The notes under the pieces: generated by a model
Told to the model about the DNA's origin: nothing
The model's input: the letters and a program-made list of their open reading frames with translations, nothing else
The model's database searches: none
Assembly (NCBI RefSeq): GCF_001577835.2
Contig: NC_029521.1
Coordinates: forward strand, 2,230,786-2,294,785
Source: Coturnix japonica
Taxonomy: Eukaryota > Chordata > Aves > Galliformes > Phasianidae
Direction: 5' to 3'
Length of the DNA stretch: 64,000 nt
Program-made: the position numbers and the translations under genes
In this document: positions 21,133-32,125 of the stretch, piece after piece
How the letters are laid out: each line of letters starts with the position of its first letter
How positions within the stretch are numbered: the stretch's first letter is position 1

Positions 21133-24100
21133 CTAGGAGACAAAAAAGGACAGTTAACCCTGTTGAACATGAAGAGCATTAACTGGTACTTCATGCCATT
21201 ATACTTGACTTTTTAAAAGCCTCCATTGAAGGCCTGTCATAGCGATGGCACGTCTTCTGCCCTTGATGAGTGAAAACACCCCCTTACGATTTCACTCTAC
21301 CATCTTTGCCAGCAGCATCCATCGGCAAAAGCCCTTAGCAGACATCATACTGCTCTCTCATGGAATTCTTTCTGTAACGCCTTGTTTAAGCTATTGGGTT
21401 TTTTAAGCGATTGAAACTAATAAGTACTACATAACCACAGAACACTTAGAGTGCTTGATCTCGGCCGATACTGATAGTTATTTGCAGATACCTGCTACAA
21501 ATCCTCCTAGTAATATTTCACAAACTTTTCTCTTTAACGAAGTTAGCATCACTGAAGGCACGTAACACCACATATTCAAAACCGTTTCCCTCCTTGCAGA
21601 CAGATGCTTTCAGTTTCAACTGCGCTGGTTATTTTCACATTACATTACTAAACCCTATGATAGTTCCCATTTAATATAAAGATGCTTCCCAAAGGTAAAC
21701 AAAAAGCACAGCTCTTCAGGAGTAAAGCATAGTCATACAGTAGCTCATAACGGTCACACGTACATTCGGATCAAAATACTTACGCATTGATGGGGTCATA
21801 TTTGATTACTCCGTAATAAGGAATAGTCTCTGCGCGTTTGATAACATGCTGCGTGTCATAGAGCAGGAACAAGCCGAAGAGTACCAATCCTCCATAAACA
21901 GCTACGGAATACAAGCCAGCCCCAAAAGCAGAAGTAGGCGGCAAGAACATGGATCCTGGAAAAGAATACACAATAACATTCATAAACCTACTGCCAAGTC
22001 TGACAATGGTTATTTCAGGCCAACTTGAACTGGTCAGTTTGCAAAGAGAAGTCAGCTGCACATTCTAGTAGCTTCAGTTTATAGCCCGCTCTATTTAACA
22101 GTAATGAATTGGTACTTTACCAATCGAAGAGGCAAGAACGAAGCCAAAGCCTATTCCAAGCGGTCCTCCCATGTTCAGGAATTTTTCACTCGGAGCGCAC
22201 ACGGCCACAGTCGAAAGCCCTCCGACGATTCCAGCCGTATACCAGGCAGCTCTGATCAGCAAGGGACCACCCAAGAAAGCCAGAGGAGCCACCACCGCAC
22301 CCATGACACCTAGCCAAAGTAGCAGAGAAACAAAACAAAACGTCTGGAACAGTCTGTGTAAAAAAAAAGACAACCTACCAAAACCATATATTTTTGAGTC
22401 AGATAATATGGCTTGAATCCACTTACATTAAAGCATACCAATGCACTTGGTTTTCAATTTATCATGCTACCTTCTAAACAGGCGCATGATTTTATGTTTG
22501 GTGACCTACTTTTTCTGTAGCTTAAGAGAAAACTTAAGGGAGCTCATCTTACAAAGAACTAATCGACCCCTTCACAGCTTCTGGAACACTCAGAACAGAT
22601 AGATTTTTTTTTGCTAGAAATCAGTGATGCTTTTTGCTAGAATACTGTATGAAGCCCCTACCTACTAATGACAAATCACTATGTTAAATCTAATTTCTTT
22701 TTGGTAGAAACTTGAGCTCTACAGAGAAAAGTGTAATTCCAGCTCCTGATGAGTTTTTCTTTTCCAAACCACGCTTCTGGCCGAAGTTCTCAAGACAGAC
22801 AGCCATTGTTAACTCAAGTATGTAACATCCATAAGAAACGTATCTGTACTCTACCCTGCAATTCAGTTGAGAACATACAATCGAGAAGTTGCAGTTTAAT
22901 ACCAAAACTGTACCTTTTTCATCAGTTTTCATACACTTATCAAGTACAGCTGAAAAACACTGAGCATAGTGCCGAGATCAACAGCAGTGCATAAAAATGA
23001 ACAAAGCTTTGATATTGTAGTACAAGTAAGAATTTAGTCCTACAGCAGGAGACAACTTAATGAAAACTATAATCACGTACCCGAATGCATCATCCAAGCC
23101 AGATGTTTAGCTGCTGGACTGTTTTCATATGATATGGACCTGACCAACATTCCGGCACCAATCATGGTGGCAAAAGTTGCACCGATAGCCTGTAAGAACA
23201 GCATTACAGAACTCAAGATGGCGTAAGGACAAAAGGTCTCTGTTCTCCCACATGATCTTTTCCAGCCTACTAGAAGGTAACTTGCTCTTATCACAAAGGA
23301 ATAACCACTGCACATTGTGCTATATTTAACCGTTACTATTCCACCGCACTCAGCACACCGAACGTGCAGGAAGCAGACATGTTCTGTTAGTATCTCATCT
23401 GAATGAGGTGATATCGGTCTGCCAATATCACTTTGGTCTCAGCAAAAAGGAGTTTTCAAAGAGTTATAAAGAGCAGCAAGCAAAGGAGAACAAATGCATA
23501 GAAACCTCTGCTACGACGTTTACAAAGTGACAGAAATAACATCACTAGCTTCAAGCAGCTATTCACAGCAAGCTATTACTAGGGCACTTATGCTACTGCA
23601 GTTGTCCTTAAGTGATAATTTGCTTTACTTTTCACAGCACACTTTATGTCGTGTACTTTTTATAACAACTGTTAACATTTACAATCATTTTAGAGATGCT
23701 CTAAAACAAATAGAAGCTTACCAGCCAGGAACCTTTTGTCATAAGACCCATGAGCGCAGGAGACCTGCTTACTGCTACAGCCGACAGCGCTGTCAAGCCA
23801 ATGCTTCCCGCAAAGTACATGTAGGTAGACTGAATTCTGTCTTTCACATACTGGGGCCAAATACTGAAAAATAAGCATTTGGACGTAACTGTGCAATTAA
23901 CAACACCATAACGAAGACCAACTATAAAGATATAAAAGCTAAGGATACAATGGGAGCCATTTAGTTGTTTAGCCATTGCTCTCATGCATCGCTCTTATAA
24001 CAAAGGGGCTGAACTTTTAAATCCTTACCACTATACAGAGCCATTACATAACAATTACAGCAAAAACTATAAAGAATGCTACTATGGTTCAATTCTGTGA

Positions 24101-26211
24101 AGTAAGCACACGTTACAAAAAGTACAAATGGGAAAGAGAAATAAATGCACATTAATTACGGAAAACTATAAAACAGCATATGCACAATACACTGGGTAAA
24201 GGAAAAATGGTACAGAAGGTGCCCTCAGCAGTAGGAAGCCCAGTGTGCTGCTCGCAAAATGCTGAGTCACTCTGTCTGTGTTTATCTGCTGTAACAAGAC
24301 ACGCCTGTCATTTGGAGAGCACGAGTAATGCAAAAAGACCTGAATGAGAGCTGTTGCAGTACGGTTTCATCATGCTACAGATGAGAAGCTTAAAATCCTG
24401 CACAGAAGTAAGAGCTTTCTGCCCAGAGCTTAAGAAACATAATCTACGTGTATTTTCGGAGACAGCACCTAGAGAAGCAATTTTACTTACACTGCTCTTT
24501 CAATAGCTCCAATCTCACTGGACATGCCCATGCCATAGTAACAGAGCGCCCCCAAACCAACAGCAGCCCCTCCAGCAACAACAAGCCTTCCCAGGCGATC
24601 AACTGTACCAAAAGGAACAAAATAAAAATCATGCATTCACAAAATGCTTTTTCTTGGATAGAGAAAAACATTTTGACACCAGTTTCCCCTATCTGTAACA
24701 GCTGCCCCACCTTAGGCTTCTTCAAGCTTTGCTTCCCAAGTTGCCTTACTGTTTCTTGAAGATCTTTATGTGAAACACTCTAGATTCACTCCACTGCCAC
24801 CACAGAGCTTCACAAAACACAATAAGAATTAAAAAAAGAAGCTAACTAGCTTACTTACTAAACTTACTTACTAAACTTACTAACTAAAGTCAGTAAAGCT
24901 GACTTTACTGGTCTTTATTACACAAACAAATAGGAACTGCAATACAAAACCAGTTAAAAAGATCCCCCACAGAAGAGTTGTGGATACCGTACCCTTTCCT
25001 GTCCTCCACCCTTAATGCCTGCTTGACCAAGATTAGAAAAAAATCAAGTTGGTTTTTTTCCCAGTCCTTATACATTGTACCGTACTCCCTTTCAACGGCA
25101 TACAAAGCAGACAGCAAAGTACAAGCTTTTTTTTTCCCCCCCTCAAACATTTGCAATCAAGGAAGTACTAATCTCCATCAATATGAACTCATACTGACGT
25201 AACAGTTCAGAACTATAGTTCAAAACAAATACAAGGGTAAGAACACAGGAAAGATAAGCAGAGAAGCGGCCTCCAGACATTTAAGATAGACCATGGGTCA
25301 ACTTAAAATACTAAACAATGTTTTCAGACTATTTAGCAATTTGAAAGGAACCACTTCCTTCAACAGAGTTTGAAGCTGAGCTTTAAAAAAAAACACGTAG
25401 TTTTTAGAGCAGAGATACCCCACCTTTAAAAGCAGTTTCAGCAGATGGCTCAAATGCCGCTTCTTTGATTTCCTGGCCAATTTTCCCACGCCTTATGCCC
25501 GTTCTTACTCTGGTGGCATAGCACTGTTAGATTCAAAAGGAAACATTAGAAGGATTCATTAAAATATAGTAAGAGAAGTTCCTTTTTAGGAACTGCACGT
25601 ACAGATTAGTAACAAACTATTTCAGACAGAAAACTTTTATTGCACTGAAGCGCTGCCAGTTGATTGCCACATTTGCAATTGCTAGTTTGTCTCTTATTTT
25701 ACCAGTGCTAGGAATATAGGAATATATATATATATTAGGAATAAAAACTTGAAAAGTCAAGTTTGTACATGAGCGCAGTATTTAGGACTCTTGCTGGGAA
25801 ATAAGACACAGGAACAGATGGGACAAGGAATTCTACACCTCCTGACTTGTGTAAGAATGCCTATCCAATGTGAATTACTTTCTACTCTTTTCCCAAGAAC
25901 TTTAATGGAACACATTACTCCAAGTCTTTTAAAACAAATTCTGGGTTGTAATTACCACTCTTCCTTCAGTCAGTTAGAGTGGGTACCTCAAACATGCAGA
26001 CAGCTCATGAGCATTCAAAACGAGCACTGCAAGCACCACAGCTCTCTTAGCAAAACACTCAACGTTTCTAATTTTACTATACCTGGTTGGGCTGCCACAG
26101 ACGGAATGCTTTTATACCAGAGTTCCTCAAAGCTGGGGAAGCCTGAGAGATGGTGGGGCGGAAAGCCTGGCATGGCAGCACCCTCAGGCACACGAGCCGT
26201 GCAGCCAGCAT
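21045..26211 (-). CDS. GHITM: growth hormone-inducible transmembrane protein (TMBIM5/MICS1), 8 coding exons
   Basis: Coding exons 26083-26211, 25424-25523, 24491-24602, 23722-23863, 23081-23189, 22121-22309, 21784-21955 and 21045-21132 join to 1,041 nt, 346 residues; human has 345. The protein is a mitochondrial inner-membrane member of the BAX-inhibitor/TMBIM family that supports cristae organisation and cation/proton exchange. Residues 1-45 are a basic, acid-free targeting sequence (MLAARLVCLRVLPCQAF). Then come RTGIRRGK, a first membrane segment near 84-101 (VAGGAAVGLGALCYYG), WPQYVKDRI, and six or so further hydrophobic segments with MLVRSI, GGPLLIRAAWYTAGIVGG and CAPSEKFLNMGGPLG. The end is YDPINACMGIYTDTLNIFIR then AGGGSGRRK. 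All junctions are GT-AG. An untranslated first exon is expected in the CpG island upstream. Identity is certain from family recall. Confidence 0.98.
21784..21955 (-). CDS. GHITM: GHITM coding exon 7
   Basis: Acceptor TTTCCAG, donor GTAAGT. Encodes SMFLPPTSAFGAGLYSVAVY, GGLVLFGLFLLYDTQHVIK and ends KYDPIN plus two bases of an alanine codon. Confidence 0.98.
22121..22309 (-). CDS. GHITM: GHITM coding exon 6
   Basis: Acceptor TGGCTAG, donor GTAAAG. Encodes VMGAVVAPLAFLGGPLLIRA, AWYTAGIVGGLSTVAVCAPS and the FLNMGGPLGIGFGFVLASS stretch. Confidence 0.97.
23081..23189 (-). CDS. GHITM: GHITM coding exon 5
   Basis: Acceptor CTTACAG, donor GTACGT. Encodes AIGATFATMIGAGMLVRSI, then KHLAWMMHSG. Confidence 0.97.
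23722..23863 (-). CDS. GHITM: GHITM coding exon 4
   Basis: Acceptor TTTTCAG, donor GTAAGC. Encodes WPQYVKDRIQSTYMYFAGSI, then LTALSAVAVSRSPALMGLM, ending GSWL. Confidence 0.97.
24491..24602 (-). CDS. GHITM: GHITM coding exon 3 (first membrane segment)
   Basis: Acceptor GGTACAG, donor GTAAGT. Encodes DRLGRLVVAGGAAVGLG, CYYGMGMSSEIGAIERA. Confidence 0.97.
25424..25523 (-). CDS. GHITM: GHITM coding exon 2
   Basis: Acceptor CTAACAG; encodes CYATRVRTGIRRGKIGQEIK and on to AETAFK. The donor GTGGGG is weak, but using the nearby GTATCT instead would break the frame into exon 3. Confidence 0.93.
26083..26211 (-). CDS. GHITM: GHITM first coding exon
   Basis: ATG at 26209-26211; 43 codons, mitochondrial targeting sequence, ending WQPNQ before donor GTATAG (phase 0). 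The exon probably begins at 26244 after acceptor GTTACAG, giving a short 5' UTR part. Confidence 0.95.
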
Positions 26212-26921
26212 GTTTGCTTCGTAATAGCTTTATATGCCGTGTTCCTGTAACTGCACAAGAAAGTACACTTCTTCATTTTGTTACATGGTTTTCAAACAAA
26301 AACGCACACTTAGTACTTATTCTCAACAACAGCACAGCCTGTAACTGAAATAATAGTAATTCTTCCATCACATGACAAGTTCCATAGAGTTTTCAGTCAA
26401 GGTCACTGCCCAGAACACAAGTTCAGGCTGCCCTGCAGCAGTTTAAACCAAAGAACAATCACACAACTTAGACGTGAATCAGCAGCACAAGTAAACAATA
26501 GCCTCTGTACTCAGAGTTCAGTATTTCAACTGTTATCTTAGTTCCACAAGTACCGCGTGCATCACGAGCACGAAAATCAACGTTACGTGTACTCCAATGG
26601 TACACAACATTGAGAGCAGAAGAAAAACTCGCTATTTTGAAGCACAGTGACAAAGCTGTACTTTATAAACGAAAACTCTCAGAAAGCGGAATTTGAAGCA
26701 AACCGTTTCCTGCGTCAAACTGCTACGTGTGGTTAAGGGAAAAGGGAACGCCAACGCCCCAGCACGCCCACCTGCCAGGAAGGCACCGCGGAGCCGCAGC
26801 CCCAGGGCCGAGGTCAGCAACCGCAGCCGGGCGGGGCTGAAGAAGCGCACATCTCACGGTCAGGTCGCAACGAGAAAGCCTCCAGTAGGCCTAACTTGCG
26901 TCTGCGGCCCACTCCCGCTGC

Positions 26922-26970
26922 CAGCCCAGCTCTACACGGCACAGCCCAGCTCTACACGGCACAGCCCGGC
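26922..26970 (+). repeat. 20-bp tandem repeat in the CpG island
   Basis: Two exact 20-bp units (26922-26941, 26942-26961, cagcccagctctacacggca) and a partial third. It lies within the presumed first intron of GHITM. Confidence 0.9.
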
Positions 26971-27046
26971 CCAACCCTTCCGCCCGCCAGCCGACAAGGG
27001 CTGCCGGCTGCCCGCTGCCCGCCGCCCGGCCCGGCCCCGCACGCAC

Positions 27047-27125
27047 CAGCACGGCTCCAGCGCCCGCTCGACCCCGCGCCCTTCCGTAACACCCACCCGG
27101 AAGTGGAACTGATGCACCACTGACC
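27047..27125 (-). other. GHITM: possible untranslated first exon of GHITM
   Basis: Inferred from the donor-like GCTG/GTGCGT junction at 27047/27046, the ETS and CCAAT motifs just upstream on the minus strand, and the acceptor at 26245-26246 before the start-codon exon. The transcription start is a guess. Confidence 0.35.
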
Positions 27126-27640
27126 CGTACGCGCGCCGCGATTGGCTCGCTCCTCTCACGTGGTTCCGGAGCACGCAAACGCGTCGAAGTTGCGGAGTCG
27201 GGCCGAAGTGACGTCTCGACGACGGCGGCGGCGCCATCTTTAGCGAGGGCAGAGGAACTTCTGCAAGCTGCCCTCAGCCGCGTTTTGTCTCCTGTAGTTC
27301 TATATGTCACCACTGGGACCACAACGCTGCCTTCTGCATGACCGGCTCCGACCGGCTGCCGCTGCGGACGGTGCTGCTGCGCTCGCGAGGGAAGCGAGCG
27401 GGGCGTCTCGGCCGCCATTTGAGCCGCGGGCAGGTCCCCGCAGCGCCGCGCTGTGCTTGTTGCTCCCCGCAGCGCCGCCCTGTTGTGGTGCGGGCTTCTC
27501 GGCTGTGTGTAGCGATCAGCTCGGGCTCTGCCCTGCCCGCCCCTCTGCCGCCTGCTCGTGCTGTGGTGGCAGCGGCTCCAGGCATTGCCCGCCCCACGGA
27601 GCGGTCGGTCCCAACCGGGGCCATAAAGCTGCCGTTTGTC

Positions 27641-29629
27641 AGCCTGTCCGTGCAGTTAAACCTCTGTTCCATACCAGTACGTTACCTGCTTCGTGCGCCT
27701 CAGGTGGGCTCAGGTGCAGGTAAAGCATGATACACAAGCACAAAATACAACACTGCATACATAGATCAGAGGTATCCGTATTTCCAGCCCTGACCCAGAC
27801 GGAGTCTGTTAAGGACACTCCAGCACCGCAGGACCGAGCCCTCCCTTCGGCAGCTTCTTTCTTGCCACAGTCCAACTGGAGCTTTAAGCTTTTCCTGGCC
27901 TTAGGCCTATCCCTATAACTACCCCTATCACCGCCCTTGAAAAGCCATTGCAGGACTTCCGTAGAGTATGGATTTCCCCAGGGATTTTCCATTTGTAGCC
28001 CTTGTTTTCCTTCAGCAGCTCCATACCAGCTGAAGCTCTGGCTTTCTAAATTGTTTTTCTCTCCATCCCTAACCACAAGCCCTACGCTGAACCAAAAGTC
28101 AGTGATACTGCATAGTCCAGAGCCTTAACACTGCTGGGAGAAAATTTCTTTTGGCAGCCCTATTTCTTTTTGCCAGCCCTTTCTCAGCTCCATCCCTGCT
28201 GCATTTCAGGCTTTTGCTTTCTTTCTGTGCTAATCCTAACCTTACCTTGAGCTGTAAGCCAGGCACTATTGAGAAACACAGTGTACTTCAGAGGAGAATT
28301 CTTCTGGCAGCCTTAAGTTTGCTTTGGCAGACCCGCTCCAGCCTCACTCCAGCTACTGCTCTGTAGTTTCTTCCAGCCTCAGCACTACATATGGGCATGG
28401 TTCTTCACGGCCAAGTAAAACAGACTGTGAGAGCCTTGAGCCAGGACCAAAGACAAATATAACAAGAGAAAAAAAAAGCTGTTGAAAACAGAATGAAGTA
28501 CAGAAATAGAATGAGAGTTCCAGATGAACTTTGGAGGATTGCAAGATAAGCCTTTCTGTACCTCGGAGCTTCCTCAGTTAAACCACAAGAAAGGAAATAC
28601 AGTGAACTGCTAGATCACAAAAGGAAAGTCATATAGGAGAGATTGGGTGTGGGAGAGAACGAAGCACAGGAACATGCTATAGAAGTGTGGAAATTCCATG
28701 TGTGAGGGCCCGACCTAGTGAGGCTGAAGGTCTGACTGTTACTTACTCTGAAGATTGTTGACTTTCCTTTGGAGTAAATGGAAATTCAGGACTTTGAAGT
28801 CTGTAGCCCCAGGGTCTCCTAAAACAGAATAAAGAAAAGCCAGTTTCAGTCCACAGATGTTGTTTATTTACAGGCTTGTAGTGTTTATTTCAGAGTTTGT
28901 AATACTCTATAATCGTTGGGTGCTAAATGATTCATTACAATAATTAATATTTGAACGTATAATTCAGTTAATAATAGTAAAATAGTAATAATTTATGCAG
29001 GAAATCAAATTTATCTCTCACTACAGCATGTAATCATGTAAAAAATTCTCCAGGGAATCTCAAATAAGATCCTCAATCCTGCTCTGTCCCAAATTGTTTC
29101 TTTAATAGACAGTTTTGCCAGAAGCAACAGAAATCCACAAAGGACCCACGCTGCAGCAAATGCAGCTGCTGAGACCATCTCATAGAAACTGACCTGCTAG
29201 CAGATACTTTTTTCCACTAGGCGGTCAACAAATTTAAATGCTCTAGCTAGCAAAATCAGTGATTGCATGTGAGTGGGAAAACAGTGGCCTCTTTTGGAGT
29301 CTCAAAGCATCTAAAAGGTTCTGAGTCGAAACCAGCAGGTTGTGTCCTCTCTGTTGGTGCCACTGCAACACACCTTTCTTTCAGACAGGAAAGCAACAGC
29401 TTCAGTCACTGTGCAGCCTTGTATTGCTGCAGAGCTTCGAAGCAACTAGCTAAGCTTTTGCACTAGTTCGAGTCCACACTGACAAAAACGTGGAATAACA
29501 GCATGATGGTAAAGCTCACTGATGAGCTGGCAGCCAAATACATGCATAAAAATTGCTTTTTAACACCGATATGCTGTTCTTCGTAGCATTGTGCTCAAAT
29601 GCACTGTGTCCCCAACACCTGGAGCATAA
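27641..29629. other. intergenic, no gene recognised
   Basis: Upstream of the GHITM promoter. A donor-like GCAG/GTAAAG near 27720 could belong to a divergent noncoding transcript, and an AATAAA lies near 28826-28831. No protein family is recognised. Confidence 0.35.
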
Positions 29630-29925
29630 TCCAGTGTTTAGTTTAGCATCTTCATTAATAACCTGGATGATGGGACAGAGTGCACCCTCAGCAAGTTTGC
29701 AGATGACAAAAATCCATTGGTTGTGTTGCCACTGAGAGGCATCTCGACAGGCTGGAAAACTGGGTAAATGGGAACATCATGAAATTCAAGAGAGTAAAAT
29801 GCAAATTCCTGTCCTTGGAGAGGAACAGACGCAACCACTGGCACCAGCGGGGGCAGAACACCTGGAGAGCAGCTTTGTAGAGAAAGCTCTGGGCTGAACA
29901 TTAGCTGGTAATGTGCCATAGCTAC
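29630..29925 (+). mobile_element. CR1 LINE fragment, RT catalytic region
   Basis: Sense translation has FIFINNLDDGTECTLSKFADD-like text (SIFINNLDDGTECTLSKFAD) followed by the next ORF2 block in shifted frames. Both ends truncated; diverged and inactive. Confidence 0.85.
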
Positions 29926-31305
29926 AAAGAAAGCTAAATATAGGCTTCAATAGGTTGCTTGCAGGTCACATGAGGCTCATTGAGTCTATGAAATACCAAC
30001 ATTATGATTGCTGAAAGACCTGCTTTTTTGTTTGTTGGTCTGTTTTTTTTTTCAGAAATAATATGCATCAATAAGACATGTTTGGAAAATATGAAACCTT
30101 TTCCCCAGTGTGTATACATATACATCAAAAGTGACATTTCTAAAGAAACAGAAATACTAAAGAAAAAAAACAAAACAGAGAGGTAATGTTATTTGAAAAC
30201 AGATGAACAGTTCCTCACTAATCAAAAGGATAAACAGGGAAAGTTGTACTGACATAAAATTCTCCTATGATTTTAATTTCTATAGTCTGTGTTTTCGCTA
30301 CAGCAGGTTATGCATTTGCTGGATATCTATCTTCTAGTTACCCAGACTGGATCAAGTTTGATATTAGAAGGTTAAATTGTGCAGGAGCGGAAGTCTCCGC
30401 TTTGTAGGGACTTTGAAGATCCCTAAAGGCTGTGCGAGGTCAGTAGGGCAGGCTGCAGATGCTGCCTTCCAGGCAAGAGCCGCGTGAGGGATCGGCCCTT
30501 TTGCTGCTTCCTCAGTCTTGCCAGCCCCCAGGAGTGACTTGTCCAATCAAGGGCTGCTGCCAGGGCAGGAGGGATGGTGGTGAGCAGCTGCAGTGCTCTG
30601 GGGTAAAGCTGGTCTGACCGCCTGCGCTCCCAAAGAGTTACTGATGCTCCTCTCCTCAAGCCTTGTATGAGAAACCAAAGAATAAAGTCAGTTGTACTTA
30701 AAGGTAAATGACTTCTGAAGGGATTTTGTGTCTTGCCACTGAAACGAGCATCACATTATGAGGATCACCATAATGTGATCTTCCAGGAAATACCACGTAG
30801 AGTATTTTCAGCTGGGCACTGTGCTATGCCAGTCACCTTGAAACAAGAAAATAAAATTCTTAGGTTTAGTGCAGTCCTGAGAAGCCAGGTGTGCTGCAAC
30901 AAGCCTGTTCCTCTGCTAAAAACTATGGTCACTGTGAATTTTCAAACCTAAGCTTCTGACACAACAGCTATGGCATCCTTCTACACAAAATGACATCTCT
31001 ATCAGTTGTTTGCATGACCGTGTTTCTTGACAGAAAGTAAATACATCGGTGGTTAGCACCATTTCTCCGTAGGGTAAACCTCACCGTTGAAGACTGTCAA
31101 ATTAGAAGAAAACTATTTTGACTTTCTGGCAGCACTGACTCAGCATTCCAGGTCTCTCTCCTTGCAGTCTACAGGGGACTTCTGGACTGAATCCCTTCTT
31201 GCTACTTATGTGACAAACTTGTTTTTATTAGGCATCTAATGCAAGCATTTAACGTTAGATATCACAGTATGGTGCAGTGCAAAGGGAATTTGAAGAGCCA
31301 GTTAG
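29926..31305. other. intergenic, no gene recognised
   Basis: A GC-richer part at 30360-30660 is followed by AATAAA near 30681, so an old processed transcript or LTR piece is possible, but no family could be named. Confidence 0.3.
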
Positions 31306-31310
31306 ATATG
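31306..31310. repeat. target-site duplication of the 810-bp solo LTR (left)
   Basis: ATATG, repeated exactly at 32121-32125. Confidence 0.9.
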
Positions 31311-32120
31311 TGTAAGAAGCCATGCTTTTTACATTACTGTCTCAAAGTTTGCTGAAATGGACAAGTTCAGGCAAGTCCTGGCCAAGGTTCCAGGACTGCC
31401 TTTGTCTGAGACACACAGGAGATGGACAAGTCCGGGAGCTACGAAAGGGAGATAAGATACTGATCAATGGCCCTTAAGTGGTCTTTCCTGTTGGCCCATC
31501 TCAAGGAAGATTGACATCTCTGAGGAAGTCACAAGACTCTGACCCGAGCCGTCCCGAAATCTCTGGAAGGCTGGAAAGAAGGATAAAAAGGGCACGGACA
31601 AACCACGGTTGTGTGGGCATCTAGGTATCTGACCTCAGATCCCTCCACCGTTGTCCAACTGCTGCCTATTCTCTCTTCTGGGATTGCTGCTCGAGACTCT
31701 GCTCCGAGGGACCTCGCTGCCCAAGACTCTGCTTCTAGAGACCACGGTACTCTGACCATCTTTTCTGCGATTCACCGATCTGCTGCTTGCAGCCTGCTAC
31801 TCCGTTGCTGCACTCCCCTACGCTTATTTTGCCCCGGACCAACGTTAACAACGTGCTACGGGACGCTGCTGCATTCAGGAGGTGACTTTTCCCCGCTTTA
31901 ACGTAATTCTTGCTCTTTTCTACCTTTTTCTATCGCCTACTTTCCCTTCCCCATCACCCTAATTTTGGCATTCGTCACTCTCTCTTCCCCATCCCCTCAA
32001 TTGTCTATTATTTCCAATAAACTGGTCGGATCAACATTTGAATGCTCTTCTTCTTAATCTCACGCCGGGCATAACATTATTAAAAGAACCTTTGCCTCAC
32101 TCCTAAATTGGAGCGAGACA
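31311..32120 (+). mobile_element. solo LTR, about 810 bp, ERV-L-like, with target duplication
   Basis: The element starts TGTAAGAAGCC and ends GAGCGAGACA, flanked on both sides by ATATG (31306-31310 and 32121-32125). Inside are a TATA-like GATAAAAAGGG near 31578-31588 and AATAAA near 32018-32023, placing U3, R and U5 in order on the plus strand. Length, TG...CA ends and 5-bp duplication fit a class III (ERV-L-like) avian LTR. It looks structurally whole; the coding interior is gone. Confidence 0.9.
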
Positions 32121-32125
32121 ATATG

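Larger units (their letters stand above)
26740..27640. promoter_or_regulatory. CpG island with GHITM promoter, probably bidirectional
   Basis: CpG- and GC-dense stretch upstream of the GHITM start codon. It holds an ETS-type CCGGAAGTG at 27097-27105, an inverted CCAAT box (ATTGG at 27141-27145, reading correctly for a minus-strand gene), an E-box CACGTG at 27157-27162 and a YY1-like GCCATCTT near 27233-27240. A splice donor candidate GTGCGT at 27041-27046 on the minus strand could end an untranslated GHITM exon 1. Open frames across the island are artefacts of GC content. Confidence 0.8.

Noticed and set aside
26891-27418. Long open frames (up to 175 codons) on both strands of the CpG island
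   Set aside because: GC-rich DNA has few stop codons; both strands are open together, there is no family resemblance, and the site is the GHITM promoter.
27304-27730. Overlapping 139- and 130-codon plus-strand frames
   Set aside because: Same composition effect; low-complexity alanine, arginine and proline text with no recognised domain.
30360-30700. GC-richer block with AATAAA as a processed pseudogene
   Set aside because: No parent gene could be recognised and no poly-A tail or flanking duplication is visible.
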